Below, in pieces: positions 1 to 12,978 of a stretch of DNA of 64,000 bases. The position numbers and the translations under genes were made by a program. The notes under the pieces were generated by a model that was given only the letters and a program-made list of their open reading frames with translations, was not told the origin of the DNA and made no database searches. The stretch spans positions 4,057,894 through 4,121,893 of the forward strand of contig OZ026597.1 in assembly GCA_964020085.1 (NCBI GenBank), written 5' to 3'. Source of the DNA: Micromussa lordhowensis (taxonomy: Eukaryota; Cnidaria; Anthozoa; Scleractinia; Lobophylliidae). Position 1 is the first letter of the stretch. Every line of letters starts with the position of its first letter.

Positions 1-3000
1 AGCTTTCATTTGAATGTTAACAAACTGATGTGTGCCAGTAAAAGACGTAAGGTTTCAGTGGAGTGTATGTAACCTTAGGGTTGAGAGATTTTACCATCAA
101 TTTAAGATTCAACCATTATTCGATGCAGATATTTATAACCATGCATGATTACAAATCTTTTCTCTACCATTTCATGCCACCTTTATACTATATATCATCC
201 TAAAGAACTTTCAACAAAATAACTCAAGAAAACTCTAAAACTACAACATGTGTCTACCTCATGGCATGTAGACAAGACATACTAAGATTGTTGTAAATTC
301 ACTTTCTCCTACCCTCAGCTAAATGTTTGGTAGTATTATTAGTGTCTCTCCTAGATTGTTTTATTCTTATATCTTCCCGATTATCGCCCGTCAGCTTTGA
401 AGCAGCGTTCTGGCTTCACAATTTGTGTTATGTCATAGCGCTGGTCATCGCCAAAAAAGCGTTCTTTTCTGTCTTTATGAATGTAAACAATACAACACGA
501 AAACTATGCTCTCTTTGGGCTGCTCTCTAAAAAAACAAACCTTGCATGCTCTCTCGATCTCCAAAGGTGTATACTACTAAATATTTCGTTGCATTTATTT
601 TAAGTTTCATGTTTAGGAATTATAATTAATGTTTTAAGGAACATATTATTGCAAGTTGAACTCAGGAAGTAGCATTGAATAATCCGTAAACATTTCAATC
701 CCGCTAAATGGTCGCTTAATTGAGATGAAATTCATAAATTCGTACAGATTCGTGTAATTTTTCTAACTATACTGCAATATTTGAAGAGTCTTTACAGATT
801 GATGCAACTACTAAATACTCATTCCTAACTTTAATAGCCTGACATAGCAGTTTGGGTGTTGTGCATCATTTAGGCAGACATTTCATAGACTAGCGAATAT
901 TTGAATTCACCTTTCAGACCAGAAGATCAACTTTGACATCCAGTCTTTGTCAATTGAGGCCTTAAAATGACTGACACAACTGAATTTAAAGGAAAGCATT
1001 GATTTAATTTATTATCGTCTAGTTTCAATTGGGTGAATGTTTTTAAAACAAAGGCAAATATTGGCTGGATCACTATTCAGTCGTGGCTTAAATATCGACT
1101 AAACAGTTATTGAGTGCTAAACTATAGTTTTGGCGGTATCTTTGGTTGTCCCTCTAAGCCATTGTTAAGTTTCTTTAGGTGGAACACAGAAGAAAGTCAA
1201 ATATATGAATAAAATTGCCTGTTATTCTTAGCTGGATTCAAAACTGTGAAAGACAAACAGAATTAAGGTATCGACCTTAAATCATTGGAACAAGTAAAGC
1301 ATCGGTACAAATCTCATATCTGCTCGACTACTGAATCATTTTATGGGCTGATCATGTTCTGCCATTTTAATACTCAAGCTTAATTGTAATTGCTGTTTGC
1401 TTAATCAATTTTTCATGATACGATTTTCTGTTAATGTATTTTTCAAAGCCAAACTGTTATCTTATGAGTGAAGATAACAACTGCTTGCTTTCGTTGAAAC
1501 TGTGACGTCCTGCTCATTTGCAATGCCGAATATGTGTGTACCTTGCCTTAAATCTCTCATTCCCCAAATAGGAGATTTAATAAACGACAATATTTACGTT
1601 AGTTATGAGTTTTAATAAAAAGGAAAACGCTGTGATACATGACAACATTTTTCAAATTAGTTATGGTTGTGATAAGATTCCTTAGATATTCAGATTGCCG
1701 AAATTGCACCAACCGTAATCTCAGGCTTTGAGAAAGGTATTATTTCTGCGAAATTAAACACTGTTTTGCTTTTAAATACAGTTTGTTTCTTCCAAAAACT
1801 ACTAGTTTGCTGTTCATTGTGGCTAGCCCGTCTAAAATGGTTCACCAGCCGAGGGATCATGTTAAACAGAAACAAATTCAATGTGTTTTTCTGCTATCGA
1901 CTGTCTGAGCAGGAATTGTCAAAATTGGTTAACATGAAGTTTAATCCAATTTTACTAGGTAGCTTACTTTTCAGCTGAATTTTAATAAGAGATAGAATGT
2001 CTTGAGACTCCAACAGGATATGGTGCTAAATATTTGCTCAGATCACAGCACGATGCAATTACGATATATTGAGACAAGAACATCATTCAAAGACGTTTCA
2101 TTCAAACTGAATCTAACCTTTGTTGAGCTGCGAGCCCAGGTTTACACCTCACTGGTCGTGTTTGCTACCGCGGTGTCGAAAGATCTGCGCTCTCCAGGAG
2201 AACCATCGTTGGAGAACTGGTAAAACGTTGAAAACATGCTCTCAAGCAAACGATTATCACTGAAATTCGATTTAAATCTGCAATCGATTTTCAGTGAGAC
2301 GGCTAAGTTCAAGGGTCTTGGACGTTCATTTGTCTGGGTCAGTCATAAAGAAGCAGTGAGCTTTTGAGAATATTTTATTACTAATAAGATTTATTCTTCA
2401 AGGCCGCTCTTTACATCAGGTAAAATGAATTTCAGAAGCTCAAGAAATGTTCAAACTTGCATTCTTTCACCGCGAGATAAGTTATCTAGTCTAATCAGAG
2501 AGTGGAGATCAGAGGAGAAAGGTACAAAATCACGCCGCTTGCACCACAGACAGCCCAGCCGAGCACTGCGAGTATTCTTTATTGTCTGTATACTGGTTTA
2601 TGAGTACGAATGCCTCTTCTGCTTTCGAAGTGTTTGGTGCTTGCTTTTTGGGTGGCCGTCAGCTGACTTAAACCTTTTTTTATAAATAAAGAGTTCTTGT
2701 TTCCTGTGTAAATAAGATGTACCAGTAGATTGATACACCAGAAAACATGCACAGGAAATGAATATGGTAAACTAAAAAAAACCAAACTGTTAGACATTAT
2801 GAAATTACATCATTGATGTTAATATTCCTGTCTAACGTCTAGTGTATATTCCTGGCAGTCTATGAAAGGTTTAATTTACTCGCAAGCATTATATTAATTT
2901 TGATTATCTGGCACCTTAACTGATCTAGCTTTAAATCTGAAACCAACAGGAATAAACAAGGAATTAATAGCGATCATTACGTGGTGTCTAGAATAACTCC

Positions 3001-3440
3001 ACGGTAAACAAATCAAAAGCATATCAATCATAAAATTGCTTTAATAGGAACATTTTGAATGTCGAATCAGATTTTTTATATCAGAACCTAAAGCCTCACT
3101 AGTTAGCATCAGAAATATTCAAAATATCTCACAGAACCCAAAACCTGAGTTTCAGAAATGCTGGAATCCGGGTTTTCTTTTGTTTGAGATTTGAAAACAA
3201 AGCCTAAATGAATAAGGGCATCTAGCCAAATTACGTTGATTGTAAGAGTGATTTGCAGAAAAAAATAACTGTTTATCGTTTAAGAAATCATTTGCTGGGT
3301 GAAATACGCAGATCAGCATACCATAGTCTAAAAAAAGAGATATTTTACTCCGGAATTCTTAATCTTATATAAAAATCACCAAAAATCATTGACCTCGAAT
3401 CTAAATCCTGTCAAGAATTGGCCATTAGCCTTGCTCTTTT
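1..3440 (+). repeat. Segmental duplication, copy A
   Basis: Diverged direct duplicate of the segment at about 6961-10290, offset by roughly 6.8-7.0 kb. Matching landmarks are TTTCATTTGAA near 8 and 6970, the GTAAAACGTTGAAAACAT block at 2220 and 9047, and ATGAATAAGGGCA near 3208 and 9980. Most of it is diverged with indels and has no convincing coding frame. One block near 2265-2400 is almost unchanged and is listed separately. Part of a third copy lies inverted at about 12195-12610. Confidence 0.75.
2265..2400. other. Near-identical block shared by duplicates A and B, with hairpin
   Basis: About 135 bp matches 9092-9226 with almost no differences, while the flanks of the two duplicates are clearly diverged. 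At its left edge, 2257-2272 and 2282-2297 form a 16-bp stem with one mismatch around a 9-base loop. Copy B has the sequence CGGTGAGT after a TTTTCAG, which looks like a 3' then a 5' splice site; copy A reads CGGCTAAGT instead, so an exon is not certain. It could be a conserved regulatory element, a small exon, or the result of gene conversion. Confidence 0.5.
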
Positions 3441-3520
3441 TAATCCCATTTCACGTTGTTACTCGACATTTGTGTGAAACGAGAGAGCAGGAGGAGGAGG
3501 AGACTATCTTGGCGGATGTT

Positions 3521-3620
3521 GTAATGTAACGTAACGTATTGTAACGTAACGTAACGTTACGTAACGTAACGTAACGTAATGTAACGTAACGTAATGGAAT
3601 GCAATGCAATGCAATGCAAT
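3521..3620. repeat. Compound pentanucleotide microsatellite
   Basis: Runs of GTAAC (with one inverted GTTAC joint) change abruptly to repeats of ATGCA after position 3595. The minus-strand open frame across it only reflects the absence of stops in the repeat. Confidence 0.9.
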
Positions 3621-4095
3621 GTTGAACATGGGTTTTGCCCTGAAAGAGCGGTATAATAGCACAGATAGCCATTTTTGCCAAGAATACGTCTTATAATATC
3701 CGAGACATAATGAAATAAGTTCAATTGTTAATTGACAGAATTACGCCTTACACTCACCGCAACAAATAACCAGGCGATTTTGACTTTTGTTCTATTTGTT
3801 TCGATTTCGTTTTGTCGTTTTTTTTACAAATTGAATGGATAAGACTGGGGCAATTCTGGGACATTGTTTAAAATGTGTCTAACCTTTTATTCAAGCCGCT
3901 TTATGTTATATTTTTTACAGGAAGGATCCGCAAATCGTTTACGAATCAATTTAAGAAGGATCATAAATTAAGAGAGTTGCTGTTACTCAAAATATCAGAC
4001 CTTTTTGTAAACTTGTAAACAAAAATTTCAGAAATTAAGCGCGCAGTTACTTCGCGCCAATGTTCGACTTTTCGACGTTCGGAAGGGCTATCGTT

Positions 4096-4233
4096 CCGAC
4101 GAAGGACTGACGCTCGAAACGTCAGCTTTCGAATCTCTTTACGGTGGCCAATTCACATTATCAACTCAGTTGATAAAACCAAATTATCTTGTAATACTCC
4201 CCACCGACGCAGCACCACAGTTTCCTTAGAAAC
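4096..4233 (+). repeat. Penelope-like-element fragment with hammerhead-like core
   Basis: Starts CCGACGAAGGACTGACGCTCGAAACGTC and continues for about 110 bases that match, in reverse orientation, 21376-21513. Read as a hammerhead ribozyme the order is C-C-GACGA, a short stem II, CGAAAC and GTC; the canonical core CTGANGA has T where this copy has C. Hammerhead motifs of this compact kind are known from Penelope-like retroelements. Stem I is weak here, so this is probably an inactive relic. Assignment to the family is from memory of the motif, not from a search. Confidence 0.45.
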
Positions 4234-4465
4234 TTACCCCCTTTAGATCAATCTAGGACGAAAAATGTTGGATGGATTGTTAACAGAAATGTTTAAAAAC
4301 AAGTAATCTTTAAGTGAAAGAAAGCAGAGTGTTATGAGAGTGGCACACTGTGTAATGCATTGTGTACTCATCTGTCCAAATAGTTTGGAACCTGCATTCC
4401 AGTTGGCTTTTTCAGTCCTTTTTAGAGGTTCTAGATTCTAGCAGAAAATAGTTTGAAAATACTGT

Positions 4466-4650
4466 ATACACCTTATTCCAAAATGGCTGCCATTTTAGTG
4501 TTCTTTTGTTTGCTTGCAAATTAGCCCTTGTTGCCTCGTTCAAGGGAAAATATTCTTTAGAATTTCGAGTTCAAGAACGAGGCAACAAGGGCTAATTTGA
4601 AGGCAAACAAAAGATAACTAAAATAGTGGCCATTTTGGAATAAGGTGTAT
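4466..4650. mobile_element. Fold-back MITE
   Basis: Long imperfect inverted repeat. The left end ATACACCTTATTCCAAAATG is mirrored by the right end ending in GGTGTAT. Arms of about 85 bases include a TTAGCCCTTGTTGCCTCGTT segment whose complement appears on the right side. There is no room for a transposase. Confidence 0.8.
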
Positions 4651-4677
4651 TGAAGTTAATTATTTTTGGCCAATAGG

Positions 4678-4806
4678 CAGTCGGTCAGTCAGTCAGTTGG
4701 TTAGTCAGTCATCCACTCAGTCAGTCAGTCAGTCCGACAGTCATTCAGTCAGTCAGTCAGCTGGTCAGTCAGTCATCCACTCAGTCAGTCGGTCAGTCAC
4801 TCACTG
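4678..4806. repeat. CAGT-based minisatellite
   Basis: Imperfect tetranucleotide (TCAG)n organised in a higher-order unit of about 60 bases: the CATCCACTCAG segment recurs at 4710 and 4774. Confidence 0.85.
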
Positions 4807-6960
4807 AGTTAGGTACTTCGTTTGTTATTTACGTAGTTATATAGAAATTGTGATGCTATGTTTAATTAATGTTCTTCGTTTTCCGATGCCGTTATATCAT
4901 AAGTCTGATATGGCAAAAAACATTGTTTCCATTTCAAGAGGTCTAATTTCTTAAAAAAAAAAACTTCATAGCGTTCTCGTCATTTGTCTTTTTGTTTTCA
5001 TTTTAACCGTGGTTTTATTTTTGGCTTGTCAAACAAATAAAAACAGAAAATTAAAAGACGGTTTCCCCTTTTAGTAAACATAGATATCTAGTAGTATTAG
5101 GTAGTACCGACTTCAGGAGTGCTGCCATGGCGAAACAAGGATTAAAAGATTTCTATTGTTGAAAGGTGTTATTGTGCGATATGATGTCCCGACAATAAAA
5201 CCACGCATGACACTCGCTGCAATAACAATCAGCTTCGTTCAAATACTAATGTTAAATAAACCTTCCCGGCGCGGCCGTAGACTAAACTGAAACGCGCCAC
5301 GCAAGTTAGTAAGAGCATGTTTTCGCCGATCTATTGTTTAGTCTTTAACAATATTCAAACCAAAGCTGATATCAAATTTGTTTAAAGTATTAAAAGATTA
5401 AGCTGGGGTACCGCATTTTCCAAGTTTATTTGTATAGCAACTTATAAGGTCAAAGATAGTTATCAATACGCTCATTTGAAAACCTCCATGGACTTAAAAC
5501 GTCTGCGGTGTTAACGGTCAAGAGGGCTGACACTCATTGTCTGCAAATTATTGATTCACTAAAACTCATTCACTGAAAGCTTTCGAAACATTTTACTATA
5601 TAAATCATCAAGTTTTTGTTTTATTGTCCTTTTCCTCCTCTTTCTAGCAATGCAGTTGTAGTTAATAATATGTAAAAGTCGATAAAAGGATTTGCGGATT
5701 TGTGGCTAATAGGCGTCTGAGAATCGATCGATGTGCTTAAGTGCACAAACTGAAGCACGTTCCTTTTACAGTGGTCACGTTTAACAATGGACGCAAGGTT
5801 TAATTAAAAGATAGTTGACTTTTTAAGCCTCTCTTAGCAGACAGAAACCATTTGCCATGCTCATCTCTCTCAAACATCGGTTAAAGCTGTCACGGAATTA
5901 AAATTCTGGCACAAATGCCAAGAATTTATCTGTGTAATACGCATATTGACTTCGTTTACAATTTCCATGCATGCTATAGCATTAGTCATTATTCACGAAA
6001 TATATTTAAAGTGTTTTATGTCGATGTATTAATTTGCAGTCTTCAGTCATTTTGATGTAGTAATTTTTAGCTATAATTTATTCCTATCTGTGCTTAATTC
6101 TTTTAGAAGTGTATCGACCGAATGTATTTCGGCACTCCTAAAAGTGAAAACTTCGTGCCTCAAGGTTAACTTTTAGTGATGGCTTTTGTCAGACACCACT
6201 TGCGAACAAAGATCTTAGACGCCATCGGAAAAGGACCAATATAAAACAGATCGTACGAAAATAGCAAATTCTTCCAAATTGTCTACTATTCGTATAACAA
6301 CATGCAAATTGTCGATTTACAAAACTTAAATTATGACATTTTAATTGACTGTCTCAGTCCTTTGTCGGACAAGAATATTATTCAGTATACGCCTTCTAAG
6401 TCAAAAATAGTACTCATTTAAATACGTTTTAGCAAATTAGGTCTTGCTTTAGGCAATTCCTTCAGTCAAGTGTCTGCATTCCATTGTCTTAATCAGTACC
6501 GTACAAACTGGATTAATGTTTCATTGCTAACTCATACTTACTTTCATATTGCAAAACTTCAGAGCTCGTGAATTATAAAAACGGAATTGTAACTGTAGCC
6601 TAGATGCAGGCCAACATCTTTCATTGTGTGTCTTATAGATTTTGTAAAGAATCGAAGCAATGAATTAAATCAGTACAAATTTGCAGTTTAACCCTTCCTT
6701 TCCAATGCCTTACGCATGTGAAAGCACCCAGACTCAAAAGCTTTCGTTTTAATGTCAACACAACTAGGTTTTGATGTCATTACTTGAAGTTATAAACATA
6801 ATGGGAGCGGGCATAATTAGAGACATTGCCAGAGACATGAATGCCGAAAAGGCTTTCATTTTATAGATCATTATGCAATACTTGGTCTGATCGGCAATGA
6901 ATCAGTTATAGCTACCAATACAATACAGCAAAATGTACAATACACGTACCTGCAAGCACC
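4807..6960. other. Intergenic, no gene seen
   Basis: AT-rich sequence between the two duplicates. I found no reading frame with protein-like composition, no RNA gene and no inverted repeat that I can defend. Confidence 0.6.
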
Positions 6961-9900
6961 GCTAACAGCTTTCATTTGAAAAGCTGCACATAAGAGAACC
7001 GACAGAAATTGAGTAAAGGTTTCAGCGGAGTGAAACCTCAGGGTTAACTGATCAATTTTGCCTTTATTGAAATCAAACCGTAATCATTTCAGATTCCAAG
7101 ATTTTCTACCTCAAGGAAATTATGGACACCTTTTTCTAAACCGACCTAAAGCAACATCAAGACAACTTCAAGAAAAATTCAAAATACAACATGTCTACTT
7201 TATGACATTTAGACAAGATACAAGAAGATTGCGGTTAGGTTATCCACTCGGGCTCTATCGTCAGCTGAATGTTTAGTAATATTTCTAATGTCCCTCATGT
7301 TGCTCTTTCCTATAAATTATGTAAATACCACATAAAAGGTTCGTTGTGTTGCTTTGCAATCTCATGCTGATAAATTATTATCAATGTTTTCAGGAACTTG
7401 TTATAGCAACTTGAAGTAAGAGTGTAGGTTCAAATAACTGAATTTTATATGAATGATATCAGAACTTTCTTTCGACTTAATTTTGTCATTTTAAGGCCTC
7501 ACTTGACTGAATTTTAAGTCAAATCTTCCATTCCAATTAAAGAAACGAACAAAATTAATCGCAGGATGTACCACATAGTGATCTTTTCTTAAAATTATGT
7601 ACACACTGCATGAAACGGTCGCTGCATTTCTTTTCAGTTCCGTGCTTATCAATTATAAAGAAGGTTTTAAGGAACTTGTTAAAAGAATTGATGTCAGGAT
7701 GCATAATTGAGTAGTCAATGAATATTAAAATCCTTATTAGAATGGTCGTATGCGATGAAATTCATAAATTCGTTGGCAATCATCTAACTTTTGACTATAA
7801 TCATCTAACTATGCTGAAAATTTGAAGAGTCTTTACAGATTGTTGCAAAGACTATTCGTAAATTTAATAGCTTGGTATAGCAGTTTTGGATGTTATGTAA
7901 TATATAATTTAGGCAGATAATGGAACCAAATACTTGAATTCACCTTTTAGGCCAAGCAGATCAACTTTAACATCCAGCATTTTACAACTGAGGGCTTTAA
8001 AATGGCAAAATTCAATTCGAAAGAGTGCATTTTGTCCTTGTATGAATCAAATTGCATTTTATTCCTAGCTACGTTTCTTTTTCCAAAAAATAGCTTTGAA
8101 TCCAAACAGAAGGAATTTTAAAATTTCTAACCAATCGTGCCTAGGTACACGTATTGTTTCTGCAAAGCAAATCATTTTATGTGCTGACCGAACGGTCATT
8201 TTATTACTCAAGCTTGCTACCAATTGTTTGTGTTATTCTTATTATTAGATTTTCTGCTGATATTTTGCACAGCCTAACTGTTCGTTTATGAATAAATCGA
8301 AAAATGAGTGACAAGTGTTTTCTTTCTTTAAAACTCTCTCTGAGAGCTCGTTTAATTTGTCGCACTTCGCCATAAATCTCAGTTTCATTTTCGAAATGGG
8401 ACAATTGAATTACCATCAATATTTGCGTTCTTTATGATGTTTAATTTAAAGAAAAGCACTGTGATTCATGTATGTAACAACATTAGTAATGGTCGTGAGA
8501 ATGTGACGTTCTTGATAGTGATCTCGATTTATCAATTTATGAATTGCGGTAACCATAATCTTGGGCTTTGATTATGGCAGTGTTTCTGCAAAATTTAATT
8601 CTCTTTTACTTTTTAATCGAGTCTGTTCCTTCCCGAAAATGTAAGGCTTTAGTTTATTGCAGTTATATACCTGTTTTAAACTGTTCACAGGAGGGATGGC
8701 TTTGAGTATAAACAACTGCATGGTGTCTGAGCTCCGCCGTTGATTGTCTAAGCAGGAATTCTAAAGGGTGGAATCTTACTGTTAATCTGAAGTTTAATCC
8801 AAGTTAGCTTACAATTCAGCTGAATTTCAATTAATAAGAGATAGAATGTCTTCAGACTCTAGGATATCGTGCTAAACATTTGCTAAGAACACTACGATGC
8901 AATTACGACATATTGTGACAAGAACATTCGATAAAGTGAGTCTAACCTTTGTTGAGCTGTGAGCCCAAATGTAACCATCTATTAGTTTCGCTTGCTATCG
9001 TGTCGAAAGATTTGCAATCTTCAGGAGAACCATCGTTGGAGAACTGGTAAAACGTTGAAAACATACTCTTTAGCCGAAGACTATCACAGAAATTCGATTT
9101 AAATCTGCAATCGATTTTCAGTGAGACGGTGAGTTCAAGGGTCTTGGACGTTCATTTGTCTGGGTCAGTCATAAAGAAGCAGTGAGCTTTTGAGAATATT
9201 TTATTACTAATAAGATTTATTCTTCAATGCCACGCATTACATCTAGGAAGAAGAATCTCAGAAGCTGAAAAAAATGTACGAAGTTTCATTCTTGCCCTGT
9301 GAGATAAGTTATCAGAGATCTAGTGGAAAAAAGTGTAAAATGACTTCAGTTGTACCATGTACAGACAACTTAAGCGTTCAGTGTTTTGCTTCCAAAGTTT
9401 TTCGTACTTGCTTAATTCTTTGTGGTCATCGGACTGATTTTTATCGACTTTTAAAAATATAATGAATGATTTGATTAGATCAGAGAGCGTGTACAGAGAA
9501 TGAACATGGCACTAATCCCTATGAAACAGCATGAAAAGAAAATATTTGTTTAACGAAAGATTCGACTTAGGCCTTGAGCTCAAACGTTTACTAAACGATT
9601 TGTGTCAATGTCTTTGTCTAACTTCTAATGGAGTTTATTCCTATGAAAGGACGCCTAATTCATTTGCATGCATCATAGTTTGATTATCTGGCACCTCAAA
9701 TGATAAAGGGTTTCGGTAGGTAACCGACCATTAGAGTTCAAGAACTTGTTATTGTTATGTAATGTTTTCGTAGCTAATACAACTGCTAAAAGGATATTCT
9801 ATAACTCATGCAACGCTATTACAGCTGAGCATGAAATGATATCAGATATGAGAATCTAAAAGCTCAATAATTGAGACAACGGCAGAAACATTTACTGAAA

Positions 9901-10290
9901 TATCAAGAAAACGCGAGTTTCAGAAAATTGCCGGAATCTTTTATTTTGTCTGAGATTTTTTCTCAAAAAAACGTACTTAAATGAATAAGGGCACCTAGCC
10001 AAACTTAAAATAACCGAAAATTAAAAATAACTGTTTTATCATGAAATCACTTCAGTGTTGGGCGAAACACGCAACTCCCCATACCATAGCCTTGACAAAC
10101 ATGTCTGGCTTGGGAGATTGCATAAGCTTGCTATTGAAATGAAATAAATTACATATTTACTTACTTACTTACTTACTTACTGACATTTCGAATTCTTAAT
10201 CTTATATAAAATCGCCGGAAACAATTGAACTTGAACCTAAAATCCTGCGAAGGATTGTCTGTTAGCCTTGCTTTTTTTAAGGGGGATTCT
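6961..10290 (+). repeat. Segmental duplication, copy B
   Basis: Second direct copy of the segment at 1-3440, about 3.3 kb long. Small reading frames in it, such as 7058-7276 and 9274-9462, are not shared with copy A and are unlikely to be genes. It ends near the CTTAATCTTATATAAAA sequence, also found at 3359. Confidence 0.75.
10157..10181. repeat. (CTTA)n microsatellite
   Basis: About six consecutive TTAC/CTTA units inside duplicate B, absent from duplicate A. Confidence 0.85.
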
Positions 10291-10904
10291 ACCTGATTGA
10301 CAGACTTTTTCGATGGTTATTTCATAAATGCAATAGACCCCTCTTTCTACGGGTTTAATTTACCGGCGCAATAAACCAAGTGGGATGTTTGGAGAACACG
10401 AGAAAAGGTTGTAGATTTTTACTGTAATAATATAATAAATTATTATTTTAAGAGGAGGTCTCCAATCACCTGGAGGTGGTTTCCAAGAGAGTCCTCTAAA
10501 AAATGTACCTTAAATGGCAAAACCGGAACTATCTATTAATATTAAATTGGGCCCCATTAATCAATTGAGATCTCTTGAGATCAATTGAAACAAGACTTTA
10601 TTTGGAATGAAATCAAGTTCTTCTACAGGTTGTAACTCACGTTAAACTATATTGCTAGTTGCTAAAATTAAAAAGAGTGATTTTAGTCAAGACTCATTTT
10701 AAGCAAAGTTTCGAATTATAGCAATTTGGGAGAAAACGTAATCGAAATTAAGAGTACGTATGCAATCAAAAATACTAAAGAAGAAAAAGAGCCCAGCTGA
10801 AAAACATTCAAGGCTTTTTATATGCCTGACATAATATTTTTATGAAATTAGAACAGGAAAAAAGAATTCAATGACAATGCGGGGTGAACTGCACCAGAAC
10901 TCCT

Positions 10905-11147
10905 GGGCCGAGTTGTTTGAAAGTCGATTAACGCTAACCCAGGATTAAAAGTTAACCGAACTAATAATTTTTCTTGTATAAAAATGTCTTTCACTGCTTA
11001 TGCTTTGTGTAGTTTGAGATTATTCAAACTCAAAACTCAAGGACAAAGAATCCAAACAGAAAAACTCACCAAAGAGTTGCAAATTCACAATCAAACTTCG
11101 CGCTAACCCTGAGCTAGCTTAACTGCGCTTTGAACAACCTGGTCCTG
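10905..11147. mobile_element. MITE with GGGCCGAGTTGTT ends
   Basis: Terminal inverted repeat GGGCCGAGTTGTTTGAAAG at the left is mirrored by CTTTGAACAACCTGGTCC at the right, and CGCTAACCC occurs just inside both ends. About 240 bases, non-coding. The ends resemble those of the element at 18785-18942. Confidence 0.6.
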
Positions 11148-11689
11148 GCGACACGTGCAGTATTTTCACGGCTAGGACCGACCGCATCCTTGAACCCTGG
11201 GGGAGTTAGTTGGGGTGGAGGATGCAAATCCGGCGAAAATTGACGCGTCGAATGTTTTGCTGCCCTTGGGTCTCCGAGAATGTGAGAGACGACAGTTGTG
11301 CTAATAAACGAATTTTACAGATCTTGGCAAAATGTCTCGCTATGCTATTGCGCTTCGTTCAGTTTAACGCTCGAGTTTAACACATCGACACTTGAAGCGT
11401 TTTGGCAAAAACCCTTTTTTTGGACATGTTGGACATCTTCAGCCTGAACGGGAGCCAAATTAGCTCCAATCTACTCAAAAAGGCATTTGCAACAAGGCAG
11501 CATGCGTTTCTTTCAACCAGCATCGCATATCACGGCATTTTTACCCGCGCATGCGCAGAAACCAAAATTTAGAGAAATTTATCTACATTTACATCTTTAG
11601 GATTTTCGGTTTTTTTGTTTTCGGCTTTCCTTTTTCTCCTTTTCTTATATTTTTGCTGCAGTTGTTGAACTTCTTCTGGGCTTGTTTCC

Positions 11690-12075
11690 TAGAAAGCATC
11701 ATGGAGACGGGAAATTCTTACCACAGACTAGTCTAGTTGAGGGAAATGTTGCTCCGAGTTTTTCAGTCAAATTCCTGAGCATTTTCGTGAATATTTCACG
11801 TTCATTTGGTCCAATCACTCTGATCTGGGTATCATTCAAAAGATCTGTTCCTTCTGCAGACCTTGAGTATAAGTGCCAGGCGCGGAGCCACACCGGTTTC
11901 CACCCGCGTTTTACGGAAATCGGTCACATATTTCAAATTATTCAGAAACTCCAAAAAGGGGACCTAAGGAATAAAAAAATCCATAACATTTCTTAAGGAA
12001 ACACGGCCCTGGATCCCTCTAGAAGGCACTCGTTATTTCGGAAATCAGTCACCATTTATCCTGGATCTGCGCCTA
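11690..12075 (+). repeat. Dispersed repeat, copy 1
   Basis: The part from about 11880 (GGCGCGGAGCCACACCGGTTTCCACC) to 12075 matches 59536-59735 in inverse orientation. Both include CGGAAATCGGTCA, CCATAACATTTCTTAAGG and CCTTCTAGA. The ends GGCGCGGATCCA and TGGATCTGCGCCT are mutually inverted, so this is a palindromic transposon-like repeat. Open frames in it on both strands are incidental. Confidence 0.65.
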
Positions 12076-12194
12076 ATAAGTGATGTCAATTTTCGTCAAA
12101 GCTGATCACGTCAGAAGTGGAACAAAGGTCATCCCTCGTCACGTCAAATTGGAACACTTGCCAAGATACATTCCTCACCGGCGATTGCATCACC

Positions 12195-12610
12195 GTTCGA
12201 CACAAGTTTCGAGTAACAGCATGAAATGGGATTAAAAAGACCACGGCTAGCAGCCAATTCTGCTCAGGAATTTAGATTCAAGGTCAATGATTTTTGGCAA
12301 TTTTTACTGATGAGATTACTTCAGCAATCCGGACACAAAGATGTCTCTCTGAAGACTATATATGGTATGCCGGCTGATCTGCATATTTCACCCAACAAAT
12401 GATTTCTGACAAAAAATTTTTATATACAATTAGGTCCTTTGAAACCAACCAACATAATTTGGCTAGGTTCCCTTATTCATGTAGTTACTCCCTAATTCAT
12501 GTAATCATAGAAAATAGAAGATTACAGCCGTTTCAGAAACTCGCGTCTTGCATTTTCTTGATATTGTAAAGCTTTTGCTTTTTAATTGTTGATCTTGTAG
12601 GTTCTTATAT
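12195..12610 (-). repeat. Partial inverted copy of the 1-3440 segment
   Basis: Reverse complement of roughly 3130-3480. The sequences CTGATCTGCATATTTCACCC, CAAATGATTTCTGAC and TTCCCTTATTCATGTA correspond to copy A in reverse. This gives three copies in 13 kb, two direct and one inverted. Confidence 0.65.
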
Positions 12611-12817
12611 AAAAACATATAATATCGTTTTAAGCATTTTTACCACAGTGGAGATGCATTAGTGAGAGAGTATTCTTTCAGCCACGCGACTGATCACATA
12701 ACGATGCCCAGTTCGTAAGGTGGCTCGATAGGCTAAAAAATGACGATGTTCAGAAAAAAATGCAAATTAAAATGAGACCTTGAACACTTGTAAAAAGCAT
12801 TTTCCCTACCCTAGGCA

Positions 12818-12890
12818 GGGAGTTCCCCTGTAGCCCAGTCGAATTTCCGTTCGAAAGGGCATGACGTTTAGCCCCCTGAGGGGGACCCCG
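12818..12890 (+). repeat. tRNA-like cloverleaf, tandem unit 1 (degenerate)
   Basis: Begins GGAGTTCCCCTGTAGCCCAG and ends CTGAGGGGGACCCC, giving an acceptor-like stem. Most degraded of the three copies. Confidence 0.5.
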
Positions 12891-12978
12891 GGTTTTTTTT
12901 TCATATTTCTGTTGGACTCGATTTCTTTTTTTCGGTCTAATTTTCTTTTCTTCCGATTAGGCAAAGTAAGGAGTTTAA

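Noticed and set aside
4678..4806. CRISPR-like direct repeats
   Set aside because: Repeats are contiguous tetranucleotides without unique spacers, in an animal genome.
11682..11996. 104-codon frame
   Set aside because: Overlaps the dispersed palindromic repeat shared with 59.6 kb, where the frame is not kept.
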